IMG/VR virus record: IMGVR_UViG_3300022602_000230
Coordinates: 1-38,010 of that record
Reading direction: 5' to 3' (one strand)
From: a virus
Length of the DNA stretch: 38,010 nucleotides
Position numbers and translations under genes: made by a program. Below, in pieces: positions 22,692-29,443 of the stretch (position 1 is its first letter; the number at the start of each line of letters is the position of its first letter). A model generated the notes under the pieces. That model worked only from the letters and a program-made list of their open reading frames with translations, made no database searches and was not told the origin of the DNA.

Positions 22692-22799
22692 CTAGTCTGG
22701 TTTTTCTTTCTTTCTGAACGTACAAAATCTTTCTTCTTCCCATTTATATATGTTTTCACATAAAAAGGATACAATAGAATCCCATATTTTTCGTAGCAT
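22692..22799 (-). CDS. 35-residue hypothetical peptide
   Basis: The frame reads MLRKIWDSIVSFLCENIYKW and ends with a highly charged tail (EEERFCTFRKKEKPD). It has an amphipathic helix rather than a full membrane span. Length alone would not support it, but the late element ACTAAATA ends 5 bases before the ATG, exactly as for larger genes here. Function unknown. Confidence 0.5.
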   Translation of the reverse strand: MLRKIWDSIVSFLCENIYKWEEERFCTFRKKEKPD

Positions 22800-22803
22800 T
22801 AAA

Positions 22804-23214
22804 TTATTTAGTCCGTTTAGGACCGGATAGAAGCTTGAATGAATTGCCTCCATCCTTATTAGTATAAGGTATATTATTACCTTTAATGTCTTTCATTTGC
22901 TCAAACCCATATTCATCTATTTCTGAAAAAGGCGGCAATTCATACAACTCATCATCTATAATTTCAAAACATACCGTCTCTGGTAAACCTATAAAAGAGT
23001 GAGAAGGATCACTAATTGTAAACTCTTCTATATAGTTTACGTTCTCTTCCGGTACGGTGTCAATAATTTCACCATCTTCATCTGTGTAAAGTTCCATCCA
23101 GAGTTTTGTATAGTAATCAAAAGCCTTAGCCATATCGCCGGCGTAATACTCACCTAAGTATTCACCGGCTTGGAAGCCTTTTTTTGTATACAAAACTCTG
23201 CGAACTTTAATCAC
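22804..23214 (-). CDS. Acidic hypothetical protein
   Basis: The 136-residue protein starts at GTG 23214 and overlaps the upstream stop as GTGA. It is acidic, with an alpha/beta-looking N-terminal half (IKVRRVLYTKKGFQAGEYLGEYY) and a basic last few residues. No family recognised. It belongs to the small-gene unit that may start at 24097. Confidence 0.65.
   Translation of the reverse strand: MIKVRRVLYTKKGFQAGEYLGEYYAGDMAKAFDYYTKLWMELYTDEDGEIIDTVPEENVNYIEEFTISDPSHSFIGLPETVCFEIIDDELYELPPFSEIDEYGFEQMKDIKGNNIPYTNKDGGNSFKLLSGPKRTK
22805..22812 (-). promoter_or_regulatory. Late promoter ACTAAATA for the 35-residue gene and perhaps the sugar operon
   Basis: Five bases before ATG 22799, overlapping the 3' end of the gene ending at 22804. 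It could also feed the glycosyltransferase operon. Confidence 0.65.
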
Positions 23215-23495
23215 GATACTTTAAGAAAGCCTTTTGAATAATCTTCAGCAGGTTGTTCTTTTACAATATTGCGAGGAGTAATAGGATTGCGAATATCTTC
23301 TGCAAAGTACTTGGTAACGTCTAGTATATCACGACTAGCCATTTTGCTACTTCTGCAAATACGGTTATAATCTTTGATAGCTTCGTTAATTGTTTTTATC
23401 TTCTTTCTGTATACTGGAGAGCATACTACTTTGAGGTACTGTGCTCTTGAGTTTTCTGGCGTTGTTTCTTGTTTCTTTTTGTTGTTCGGTTTCAT
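23211..23495 (-). CDS. Hypothetical protein in a large out-of-frame overlap
   Basis: The 94-residue protein begins with a basic, Asn/Lys/Gln-rich segment (MKPNNKKKQETTPENS), then a helical block (RKKIKTINEAIKDYNRICRSSK) and DILDVTKYFAEDI. No family recognised. The first 37 codons overlap the neighbouring GKGSK gene in another frame. Its downstream part and its GTGA junction with the next gene make it credible. The true start could lie further inside, though no other in-frame ATG occurs before residue 52. Confidence 0.6.
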   Translation of the reverse strand: MKPNNKKKQETTPENSRAQYLKVVCSPVYRKKIKTINEAIKDYNRICRSSKMASRDILDVTKYFAEDIRNPITPRNIVKEQPAEDYSKGFLKVS

Positions 23496-23583
23496 TAGTT
23501 TTTGGACGTCCCCAGTTAATGGAGTCGTAATTATTTTTAAATTTACTGCTAAAGCAGTTACGAGGTTTAGATCCTTTTCCCAT
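23386..23583 (-). CDS. Small conserved phage protein of the MGKGSKxR type
   Basis: The 65-residue protein starts MGKGSKPRNCFSSKFKNNYD, which matches a small protein common in marine T4-like phages (G-K-G-S-K-x-R ... F ... N-Y-D-x-I-x-W). The conserved part ends near residue 26; the remaining 40 residues are Gln/Lys/Asn-rich and overlap the next gene in another frame by 110 bases. A late-like TATAAATT lies 5 bases before the ATG. Function unknown. Confidence 0.65.
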   Translation of the reverse strand: MGKGSKPRNCFSSKFKNNYDSINWGRPKTNETEQQKETRNNARKLKSTVPQSSMLSSIQKEDKNN

Positions 23584-23584
23584 A

Positions 23585-24097
23585 TTAAAATTTATAGCTT
23601 AATTTTTGAATATAAGTACCAACATTGTACAGTACTTTATGTATAATGAATTTAATACTCTTCCCTGTTTTAGTATAAAGTATGTATTTGTTATACCATT
23701 TATTGTTATCTGCTTTAACTTTATCCCAGAACTCTTTTTCTTTTGTTTTTCTATAAGCATTATCCTCGCTATTAAAAACTAATAAAGTAGCATTAGTCAT
23801 CTTACCAGCCGTAAATGTAAGTTTATACTCTATCCAGCAATCCCATTTATCCTTTACGTCCTCTCTATAATCATATAAATTTAAAGTACCATGATATTTT
23901 CTATCCTCTAAATATAGTTCTTTGTCATCCTTATATTTTTTCTCGTACAGAATGCCATCTTGTAATACAAACTCTAATAAAAAGTTATCTAAGTCTTTGG
24001 TTTGAAATATGTAGTCACGTTTATCTAAGCCAAGATCTATCATTTCTTGAATAACTGGTAAACTATCACTACATGCAACTGTATCATACATACCCAT
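23585..24097 (-). CDS. Conserved phage protein of the MGMYDT family
   Basis: The 170-residue protein starts MGMYDTVACSDSLP and has IFQTKDLDNFLLEFVLQDG. This pattern is shared by a widespread phage family of unknown function (MGMYDT-V ... FQTK-L). The middle is beta-rich and the C-terminus basic. A GGAAC-type promoter ends 7 bases before the ATG, so it heads an early/middle unit running to 22804. Confidence 0.75.
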   Translation of the reverse strand: MGMYDTVACSDSLPVIQEMIDLGLDKRDYIFQTKDLDNFLLEFVLQDGILYEKKYKDDKELYLEDRKYHGTLNLYDYREDVKDKWDCWIEYKLTFTAGKMTNATLLVFNSEDNAYRKTKEKEFWDKVKADNNKWYNKYILYTKTGKSIKFIIHKVLYNVGTYIQKLSYKF

Positions 24098-24104
24098 ATG
24101 TTTA

Positions 24105-24120
24105 ATTATACTGTTGTTCC
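24105..24120 (-). promoter_or_regulatory. GGAAC-type promoter for the gene at 24097
   Basis: GGAAC (24116-24120), 5 bases, TATAAT (24105-24110), 7 bases to ATG 24097. Confidence 0.7.
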
Positions 24121-24136
24121 TTAAAAACTAGCTTTT

Positions 24137-24144
24137 ATTAAATA
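24137..24144 (+). promoter_or_regulatory. Late promoter ATTAAATA for the gene at 24151
   Basis: Six bases before ATG 24151, divergent from the GGAAC-type promoter at 24105. Confidence 0.65.
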
Positions 24145-24150
24145 ATTGAT

Positions 24151-24591
24151 ATGAACGATCTTTACGGTACTATAGACTATGACGGAGAGTCACTAATTAA
24201 CATTAGGAAATTAGCAACTCTCAGTAGCTATAGTTCTGATGAATGGGGTTCAGCTTACACAACATTATCTGCAAGTAGTGCTATTTGGCAATCAACTTAC
24301 GGCACTGTAAGTGCGTTGAGCGGATTATGGACGGCAGCCACATCTGGTATATCAGTATCAGCAGCAGGTGTATTTACCAATGTTCAATACAATAAAGGCG
24401 GTGGTAAATTTGGTGCTGTAAATGAATTTTCATACATACCTGCAGTATCAACTTTAAAAGTACAAAACGTAGCATTAAGTTCACTATCTGGTTTTGGTAT
24501 AAATTACTTTGATACTGCTATAGTTACAAACGCATACATTACTTTTAATATTGGCATATCTTCATTCGGTATACCAGTAGTTAGATTTTAA
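24151..24591 (+). CDS. Fibre-like structural protein
   Basis: The 146-residue protein is rich in Ser, Thr, Ala, Gly and Tyr. Short repeats such as YTTLSASSAIWQSTYGTVSALSG and a segment FTNVQYNKGGGKFGAVNEFSY are typical of phage fibre or collar proteins. It has no signal peptide. The late element upstream fits a virion protein. It ends with a 4-base overlap against the convergent bilin reductase gene. The structural call is from composition. Confidence 0.65.
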   Translation: MNDLYGTIDYDGESLINIRKLATLSSYSSDEWGSAYTTLSASSAIWQSTYGTVSALSGLWTAATSGISVSAAGVFTNVQYNKGGGKFGAVNEFSYIPAVSTLKVQNVALSSLSGFGINYFDTAIVTNAYITFNIGISSFGIPVVRF

Positions 24592-25256
24592 TTAACTTCA
24601 GGGTAAAGATATTTGTCAAAATAGTCTTTAGCATCCTGTTCAGTAAGACCGTAACTCATTAACATCTTAACAGGAAATACATTCTGCTTCTGATAATAGC
24701 AGTATCTGTTTTGAGCCTTCTTAACTGATTCAATATTAAAATCATCTGTATTGTTACCGACACAACTAAGATAGTGATCTAAACTTTGCATACCTATATC
24801 TACTACTTGATTTAATTCTTCTTCAGTATTAACTCCTGTAGCAGCAATCATACTATCAGAAAATATTTGCTTACCCCATTCAGGTAACTCTCTTTGTTTT
24901 TTCCAAGTAATGTTTTTTACTTTATCTTTAAACCAAAACAATAGAGGGTGGTCTGGGTTTGAAGTAATAGAATAATCACAAAATACTGCTGACATTTTAT
25001 TAGGTGTTGATACAATGTCAAAGCCTAAAATTGGAGCACTATCATCTAAATGAGGAAATATAGATAAATGCAATACCCATACATTACCTCTATTCAATAT
25101 CTGAATGCTTGCCTTTCTAAAACTCCATGAACTAAATGTTTTATTAGTCCACCAATCGTTGTTATAGTTAGCCATTTCAATTGGCGTACCATGTTTAGCT
25201 AGTTTAGCAATAATATCATTACCAAGCGGTTGTAGCTTATCTGTTATAATGTTCAC
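24588..25256 (-). CDS. Ferredoxin-dependent bilin reductase (PcyX/PebS/PcyA family)
   Basis: The 222-residue protein matches the bilin reductase family in length and order. An N-terminal W-x-N-K-x-F-SSWSFRKA block is followed by LHLSIFPHLDDSAPILGFDIV, then KMSAVFCDYS with Asp94 at the place of the catalytic Asp, and a C-terminal CYYQKQN...YGLTEQDAKDYFDKYLYPE helix. The family reduces biliverdin with ferredoxin to phycobilins. Where most members read N-D after the Y-x-x-K-x element, this one reads N-V. It starts at GTG and overlaps the heme oxygenase by GTGA, so the two are coupled. Such pairs are known in marine phages (PebS in cyanophages, PcyX in uncultured ones). Which product it makes cannot be told here. 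Confidence 0.8.
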   Translation of the reverse strand: MNIITDKLQPLGNDIIAKLAKHGTPIEMANYNNDWWTNKTFSSWSFRKASIQILNRGNVWVLHLSIFPHLDDSAPILGFDIVSTPNKMSAVFCDYSITSNPDHPLLFWFKDKVKNITWKKQRELPEWGKQIFSDSMIAATGVNTEEELNQVVDIGMQSLDHYLSCVGNNTDDFNIESVKKAQNRYCYYQKQNVFPVKMLMSYGLTEQDAKDYFDKYLYPEVN

Positions 25257-25792
25257 GAAAAGATTCTTGTTTCTTGTAATTGTCTAGTGATTGCTATATT
25301 ATAATTAAATGCTACAATGGTTTCATCTAACATATCATCAGAAAGTTTAACTCTGAATTTACCAATGAGATCTCTCATATTCTTAAAGTCGTAGAATGAA
25401 CCAGAACCAGGCACTAATTTTTTAATTTGCTGGCCGCCTGCCATATCGCCCATATATCTAACGTACATATGAGCTATAATTTTCTTAGGATCTTTAATCT
25501 CTTTTATGTAATTACAATATTCTTGAGTAGAAGGAAAAACTATATGTTTAATACTCTCACCTACTAATTCTTCGTAATCATGCTTTATATAGTAATATCT
25601 TGGAAGATCCGGCATATCTTCTAATATACCTAAATTACTAGCAACCTCTTCCATTGCTTGATAAACGAATAACATTTGATAGAGAAACTTTGCATAATCT
25701 TCTACGCTTATTTTGCCGCTAAGCATATATTGCGTAAAAGGCATTGATTCAATTTCATCATGTTTTGGCTTTGTTAATTCTCTTAAGCTCAT
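25253..25792 (-). CDS. Heme oxygenase (biliverdin-forming)
   Basis: The 179-residue protein has LTKPKHDEIES with His11 as the proximal heme ligand, and MYVRYMGDMAGGQQIKK with GDMAGGQ at 115-121, the distal-helix signature (GD-SGGQ in HO1). It is shorter than the roughly 240-residue bacterial HO1 because it lacks a C-terminal tail. The reaction opens heme to biliverdin, CO and iron with reduced ferredoxin, feeding the coupled bilin reductase. A late-type element (ATTAAATA) 5 bases before the ATG suggests late expression, which is notable for a metabolic gene. Confidence 0.9.
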   Translation of the reverse strand: MSLRELTKPKHDEIESMPFTQYMLSGKISVEDYAKFLYQMLFVYQAMEEVASNLGILEDMPDLPRYYYIKHDYEELVGESIKHIVFPSTQEYCNYIKEIKDPKKIIAHMYVRYMGDMAGGQQIKKLVPGSGSFYDFKNMRDLIGKFRVKLSDDMLDETIVAFNYNIAITRQLQETRIFS

Positions 25793-25797
25793 AGTTG

Positions 25798-25805
25798 TAT
25801 TTAAT
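25798..25805 (-). promoter_or_regulatory. Late promoter ATTAAATA for the heme oxygenase - bilin reductase operon
   Basis: Five bases before ATG 25792. Confidence 0.65.
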
Positions 25806-25833
25806 CGTCCCTAACATTCTATCAAGTGTAAAT

Positions 25834-25912
25834 TGGCGCCTCCGGCGTGACTTGAACACGCGACCCACGGTTTAGAAAACCGTTGCTCTATATCCGGCTG
25901 AGCTACGAAGGC
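25834..25912 (-). tRNA. tRNA-Arg (anticodon UCU)
   Basis: A full cloverleaf with encoded CCA. Acceptor GCCTTCG pairs with CGGAGGC; anticodon stem ACGGT/ACCGT encloses loop TTTCTAA with anticodon TCT; the T arm carries GTTCAAG. It reads AGA, a codon favoured by AT-rich phage genomes. A GGAAC-type promoter (GGAAA variant) lies just upstream. Confidence 0.93.
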
Positions 25913-25919
25913 ATATTAT

Positions 25920-25935
25920 ATTATATCACTTTTCC
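25920..25935 (-). promoter_or_regulatory. GGAAC-type promoter (GGAAA variant) for tRNA-Arg
   Basis: GGAAA (25931-25935), 5 bases, TATAAT (25920-25925), 7 bases to the tRNA 5' end at 25912. Confidence 0.6.
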
Positions 25936-25937
25936 AT

Positions 25938-25967
25938 AAAAAAACCCTTTACCGAAGTAAAGGGTTT
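25938..25967 (-). terminator. Rho-independent terminator after the outer-membrane protein gene
   Basis: An 11 bp stem AAACCCTTTAC with GTAAAGGGTTT, loop CGAA, followed on the minus strand by seven T. Confidence 0.85.
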
Positions 25968-25988
25968 GTAAAATTACTTAATGTTTAA

Positions 25989-26720
25989 TTAGAATTTAAA
26001 CTTATAACCAACATTATAACCAGTAACTTGAGCAGCACTGCTTGTTAAAGAGGTACGCTGTGCAAATAGATTTGCTGCAATACCATGCCATTCAAGACCA
26101 ATTCCTGGCTGCCAATATTTCTTTACTGACTTAAGAGCGGCAATTGTTGCTGCACCTGGGTCATTGAAACCTACTCCAACTGCTGGTACAACTTTTAGAG
26201 CACCAAATGTATTGATTGGTGTATTGACACCGAATTCAAAATTGTTGCTACGGTTCATTGTATCGTTAAGAGCACGTCCCTGCCAGTTGACATGTCCACC
26301 AAACCAGCTACCATTTACTTTAACAAATGGTAATAGGTTATGATTTGCAACACCTGCTGCTTCAGATGTATTGACATGTCTCAATTCAGCACCAAGAGTT
26401 AAATCAGCTAAAGGTGATGTGAATTTATAACCAGCATCAAGATAAACACGCTTTAAACCGGTTGAGTCAGTTGTTGAAACTGGCTTACCAGCTACTGCGG
26501 TTGTGGTGGTTAAGCTGCTAATCTTTGTAAATGTATCAAGAGCTAAGTCAACACCGTAAATATTTGTGTCTAACCCAGCAACTGCATAATTTGTTCCGAC
26601 TAGTTGTCCTTGTTGAAGTAACTTAGAAGTAAATTGAACATCTAAGTCTCCACTTACAGGAGCAGCTTTAGCTACAATTGCAATCAATGCTAGTGTAATA
26701 ATAGTTAATAGTTTTTTCAT
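25989..26720 (-). CDS. Phage-encoded outer-membrane beta-barrel protein
   Basis: The 243-residue protein has a signal peptide (about 1-19, ending IVAKA) and then alternating amphipathic strands (LDVQFTSKL, VYLDAGYKFTS, LTLGAELRHVN, NLLPFVKVNGSWFGGHVNW, FEFGVNTPI). It ends NVGYKFKF with the terminal Phe typical of barrels inserted by the BAM complex. Size suits an 8-10 strand barrel. A late-type element lies 9 bases before the ATG and a strong terminator follows, so it is a single-gene late unit. A role in surface remodelling or exclusion of other phages is inference. Confidence 0.75.
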   Translation of the reverse strand: MKKLLTIITLALIAIVAKAAPVSGDLDVQFTSKLLQQGQLVGTNYAVAGLDTNIYGVDLALDTFTKISSLTTTTAVAGKPVSTTDSTGLKRVYLDAGYKFTSPLADLTLGAELRHVNTSEAAGVANHNLLPFVKVNGSWFGGHVNWQGRALNDTMNRSNNFEFGVNTPINTFGALKVVPAVGVGFNDPGAATIAALKSVKKYWQPGIGLEWHGIAANLFAQRTSLTSSAAQVTGYNVGYKFKF

Positions 26721-26729
26721 ACGTCTAAA

Positions 26730-26737
26730 TATTTAAT
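26730..26737 (-). promoter_or_regulatory. Probable late promoter ATTAAATA for the outer-membrane protein
   Basis: Nine bases before ATG 26720, slightly longer than the usual 5-7. Confidence 0.5.
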
Positions 26738-26758
26738 CTTATTTCCTCTTATTTCAAT

Positions 26759-27517
26759 TTATTTTTTATTATACAATTGTAACTTCTTCACTATGAATTT
26801 AACGATATCGCTTCGAACAATATCTTCTTCTGTTAGATAAAATACGTGAATACCTTTATCTTTACTTTCCTGATCGTTAAAGACGTTACACATTTCAGCA
26901 AACCCGGACTTTCCGTTAATATCAGATTGTAAAGGGTCACCGCAAATGAACATTTTACTAAAGTGTCCTAAACGTGTTAACAATGTAGTAAGCTCTTTTC
27001 TTGTACTGTTCTGAGCTTCATCCATTATAATACCTTTTGCATTCCAACTTAACCCTCTCAAATAGCCTGTAGGTTTTGCTTCAATACGTTTTTCTTTTTG
27101 TAAAAGATTAATATCTGAAGCATCTAACATTTCTTCTAATTTCTCTAATAAAGGTTCAAGATAAGGTGATAGCTTTTCATTAGCGTCACCGGGAAGGTAG
27201 CCCATTTTATTGTCACTACTTTCCACAATGCTTCTAATATAGATAAGGTCACTCACCTTTTTCATATTCATTAGTTCTAAAACGGCTAACACAGACAGGA
27301 AACTTTTACTCGTACCTGATGGTCCAGAAACAAAAATAATTTTAGTTTGATTATCTAGAGCTATTTTTAAAAACTCTTTTTGTTTTTCTGTTAAATCGGG
27401 ACGCTGTCTTATTCTTATTTGTCGTCCTAATTTTTCATTTTGATAAACTACTGGACTTGTGTCTTTGGTTTGTTGACTGGCTTCTGAATTGCGTAAAGAA
27501 CGTTTCTTTTTGCTCAT
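26759..27517 (-). CDS. phoH: PhoH-like ATPase
   Basis: The 252-residue protein has Walker A GPSGTSKS at 65-72 and Walker B GIIMDEAQN near 163-171, then FICGDPLQSD, the PhoH family's sensor block. The basic N-terminus is family-typical. PhoH-like genes are widespread in marine phages; the family is NTP-hydrolysing and possibly RNA-related, and its phage role is unsettled. A late element, TATAAATA, lies 7 bases before the ATG. It is divergent from the M14-type gene. Confidence 0.9.
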   Translation of the reverse strand: MSKKKRSLRNSEASQQTKDTSPVVYQNEKLGRQIRIRQRPDLTEKQKEFLKIALDNQTKIIFVSGPSGTSKSFLSVLAVLELMNMKKVSDLIYIRSIVESSDNKMGYLPGDANEKLSPYLEPLLEKLEEMLDASDINLLQKEKRIEAKPTGYLRGLSWNAKGIIMDEAQNSTRKELTTLLTRLGHFSKMFICGDPLQSDINGKSGFAEMCNVFNDQESKDKGIHVFYLTEEDIVRSDIVKFIVKKLQLYNKK

Positions 27518-27524
27518 CTTAAAC

Positions 27525-27532
27525 TATTTATA
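27525..27532 (-). promoter_or_regulatory. Late promoter TATAAATA for phoH
   Basis: Seven bases before ATG 27517, divergent from the element at 27547. Confidence 0.7.
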
Positions 27533-27546
27533 CCTGCTTTACAATT

Positions 27547-27554
27547 ATTAAATA
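27547..27554 (+). promoter_or_regulatory. Late promoter ATTAAATA for the M14-type gene
   Basis: Five bases before GTG 27560. Confidence 0.65.
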
Positions 27555-27559
27555 TTAAT

Positions 27560-28198
27560 GTGTTTAAACAGATATCTAAAAGTCCTTTGTGCTTTCGTTT
27601 AGAGAATACCGGAGCACGTAAGTTATATTTAAGTGCAGGAATTCATGGTGATGAAACCTCTGGGCCTCATACACTTATAAATCTGTTAAAAGAACCAGAA
27701 TTTTTTGATGACTTGGATGTAACTATTTTTCCTATTCTTAATATGTATGGTCATAAACATAACCAGAGACATAATGAAGCAGATAAGGATTTAAATAGAG
27801 ATTTTAAAAGTCAGAGAGAAAAGGAAACTCAAGATCATATTAAACTAATGAATGATAGATATGATATTGCTCTCTGTTTACATGAAGGTAGAGATGCAGA
27901 CGGGGTATACATTTATAAACCTAATAAAAATAAAAGGTTAGATGTGATGGAAAGTATTTTAAAAGCAATGACATTGCAAATGCCTATTGATGATAGACAT
28001 AAAAGAATGCACTCTTTAATTGAACCTGGCATTCTTCAAGATGTAAAGTATAAAGAAATGCATGAAACAGAAGCCATCTATTTAGCCAATAGAGGTGTAG
28101 ATGCTTTTACAATTGAAGTGCCTCATGGTTACACAATGAACGTGAGAGAGAAGACTTTAAGAGCAGGAATAAAACAAGCAGTTAGAATTTTATCCTAA
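27560..28198 (+). CDS. M14-type zinc hydrolase (aspartoacylase / carboxypeptidase-like)
   Basis: The 212-residue protein has LSAGIHGDETSG with the zinc pair His29 and Glu32, DLNRDF with the Asn-Arg substrate-binding pair, ALCLHEGRD with the third zinc ligand His near 113, and FTIEVPHG with the probable catalytic Glu. This is the M14 family, close to the succinylglutamate desuccinylase/aspartoacylase group. It could trim peptidoglycan peptides or deacylate amino acids. The GTG start at 27560 is set by the late element; an ATG two bases before is out of frame. It overlaps the convergent gene by 9 bases. Confidence 0.8.
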   Translation: MFKQISKSPLCFRLENTGARKLYLSAGIHGDETSGPHTLINLLKEPEFFDDLDVTIFPILNMYGHKHNQRHNEADKDLNRDFKSQREKETQDHIKLMNDRYDIALCLHEGRDADGVYIYKPNKNKRLDVMESILKAMTLQMPIDDRHKRMHSLIEPGILQDVKYKEMHETEAIYLANRGVDAFTIEVPHGYTMNVREKTLRAGIKQAVRILS

Positions 28199-28474
28199 CA
28201 TTTTTTTTAAGTCGCCTAAAGCACCTTTACCCATTCCTCCACCGGGTGCACTTTTATAAAATAAATACTCTTCTTGATGTTCAGCAGGAGCATCTATTGA
28301 GGCATAAATGTCATCTGGTTGTATGCCTACCTGTCGTAATTCATCTGCCAGCATCCTTAAAAAATCATTTGATACTGGACCTTTACTAAAGTTATGGTGC
28401 TGTTTTAGGTTTTCTAAATCAGCTATAACCCCTTCTATTGTTTCTTGTTTTCTAAAGTCTTTGAATGACTTCAT
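28190..28474 (-). CDS. Small protein with capsid-targeting-like N-terminus
   Basis: A 94-residue protein starting MKSFKDFRKQE, close to the T4 leader MKTYQEF. The rest is helical and ends in a Gly-rich tail (PGGGMGKGALGDLKKMLG). No L/I-x-E site lies right after the leader, so cleavage is doubtful. The late element ACTAAATA ends 5 bases before the ATG, fitting a virion-related role. Function unknown. Confidence 0.7.
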   Translation of the reverse strand: MKSFKDFRKQETIEGVIADLENLKQHHNFSKGPVSNDFLRMLADELRQVGIQPDDIYASIDAPAEHQEEYLFYKSAPGGGMGKGALGDLKKMLG

Positions 28475-28479
28475 GTAAT

Positions 28480-28487
28480 TATTTAGT
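28480..28487 (-). promoter_or_regulatory. Late promoter ACTAAATA for the gene at 28474
   Basis: Five bases before ATG 28474. Confidence 0.7.
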
Positions 28488-28507
28488 CTTTAAATAGTAA
28501 ACGAAAA

Positions 28508-28901
28508 TGGTGTAGGTGGAGGGAATCGAACCCTCGTCCATTAAACCGTCCTCACCAGCTTCTACAAGTTTAGTATTACAAAATAAGATACGCACCCGTA
28601 ATACTGATACGTAAATTGTTTGGTAGAGATTTCGTCGTACTACTACCATCATACGATCGCCCTCGCTGATGACGTTATATATGTGTAGCGAGAATCTACA
28701 CTATAACGATAGCAGTATTAAGCTGCTAATGGGAGTGCTTCGAATTCTGAACTGAAAGTTTCGGAAACTTTACGGCTCATCTTTGCGAAGTAGCTCTTGA
28801 CTTTGTTAGTCTTTGCGTTTATTGTTTGTTAATTTTAAAAGGTTTAACAACCTTACTTGCTGCTAATGCATCAGATATAATGTCGAATCCAGTGCACCCA
28901 C
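28508..28901 (-). ncRNA. ssrA: tmRNA (one-piece) with a long tag
   Basis: The 394-base RNA starts GTGGGTGCACTGGATTCGAC, the conserved tmRNA 5' end, and closes with a T arm (GAGGG-TTCGATT-CCCTC), CACCTAC and ACCA. GTGGGTG pairs with CACCTAC as the acceptor stem. The resume context AATAAAC-GCA matches the E. coli AATAGTC-GCA. From GCA at 28816 the tag frame runs 32 codons to TAA at 28718, beginning AKTNKVKSYF and ending EALPLAA, a ClpXP-type C-terminus. TTAGCAGCTTAATA around the stop is the conserved helix 5 region. It is probably co-transcribed with tRNA-Glu 23 bases upstream. The role is rescue of stalled ribosomes and tagging of proteins for proteolysis. Confidence 0.92.
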
Positions 28902-28924
28902 AAATTGTAAAAGAACGAAAATTT

Positions 28925-28999
28925 TGGTACCATCACGGGGAATCGAACCCCGATTAACGAAATGAAAATCCGCTGTCCTAACCGTTAGACGATGACGGC
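28925..28999 (-). tRNA. tRNA-Glu (anticodon UUC)
   Basis: A cloverleaf with encoded CCA. Acceptor GCCGTCA pairs with TGATGGT; the anticodon loop is TTTTCAT with anticodon TTC; the T arm is CGGGG-TTCGATT-CCCCG. It reads GAA and GAG. It is first in a two-RNA operon with tmRNA. Confidence 0.93.
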
Positions 29000-29010
29000 A
29001 ACTATACACT

Positions 29011-29026
29011 ATTATATATTAGTTCC
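29011..29026 (-). promoter_or_regulatory. GGAAC-type promoter for the tRNA-Glu / tmRNA operon
   Basis: GGAAC (29022-29026), 5 bases, TATAAT (29011-29016), 11 bases to the tRNA 5' end, leaving a short 5' leader. Confidence 0.7.
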
Positions 29027-29050
29027 TAATAAAAACAACATGAAGAGAAA

Positions 29051-29437
29051 ATGAATAAGATTAAATACTTATCTATGCAGTATTTTATGAAATATTGGAA
29101 AGTACTTGCGGTAGCAGCGGCACTCATTGTAGCATATGGTGTCGGTAAACATTCCGTTCATCCAGCCCCTGCTTTACCTTCAGTTGCTCATATGGCAACT
29201 GCTCACAAACCCACCACGCCAGGTCAAACAACAGTAGTAGCTATTCTTGCTAAATTATCTGCTCAAGATAGAGCAGTAATGGTAAGAGCATTAAGAGCGT
29301 CTCGTACAGCGGTATGGCAACATCCTACACAGAGAATTGCTTTTCATCCTCCCGCTAAACATAAAGTAGCAAAAAAGCATTCTACTGCACATAAAAAACA
29401 TAAAACATCTGGTAAGAAAAAAACCAAAACTAAATAA
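29051..29437 (+). CDS. Membrane-anchored protein with Lys/His-rich tail
   Basis: The 128-residue protein has a membrane helix near 16-31 (YWKVLAVAAALIVAYGVGK), a Pro/Ala-rich stretch, a helical block (AILAKLSAQDRAVMVRALRASR) and a tail of repeated Lys, His and Thr (HKKHKTSGKKKTKTK). A GAAGAG Shine-Dalgarno-like site lies just before the ATG. With the next gene it forms a pair of envelope proteins that share Lys/His-rich ends. An i-spanin role is one option, but the coiled coil expected for that is weak. Function unknown. Confidence 0.7.
   Translation: MNKIKYLSMQYFMKYWKVLAVAAALIVAYGVGKHSVHPAPALPSVAHMATAHKPTTPGQTTVVAILAKLSAQDRAVMVRALRASRTAVWQHPTQRIAFHPPAKHKVAKKHSTAHKKHKTSGKKKTKTK
29429..29436 (+). 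promoter_or_regulatory. Late promoter ACTAAATA for the gene at 29444
   Basis: Seven bases before ATG 29444. It is formed by the last codons and stop of the preceding gene. Confidence 0.6.
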
Positions 29438-29443
29438 TATTGT

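Noticed and set aside
24588-25792. Bilin genes as proof of a cyanobacterial host
   Set aside because: No photosystem or phycobilisome gene is present, and similar bilin modules occur in marine phages thought to infect other hosts.
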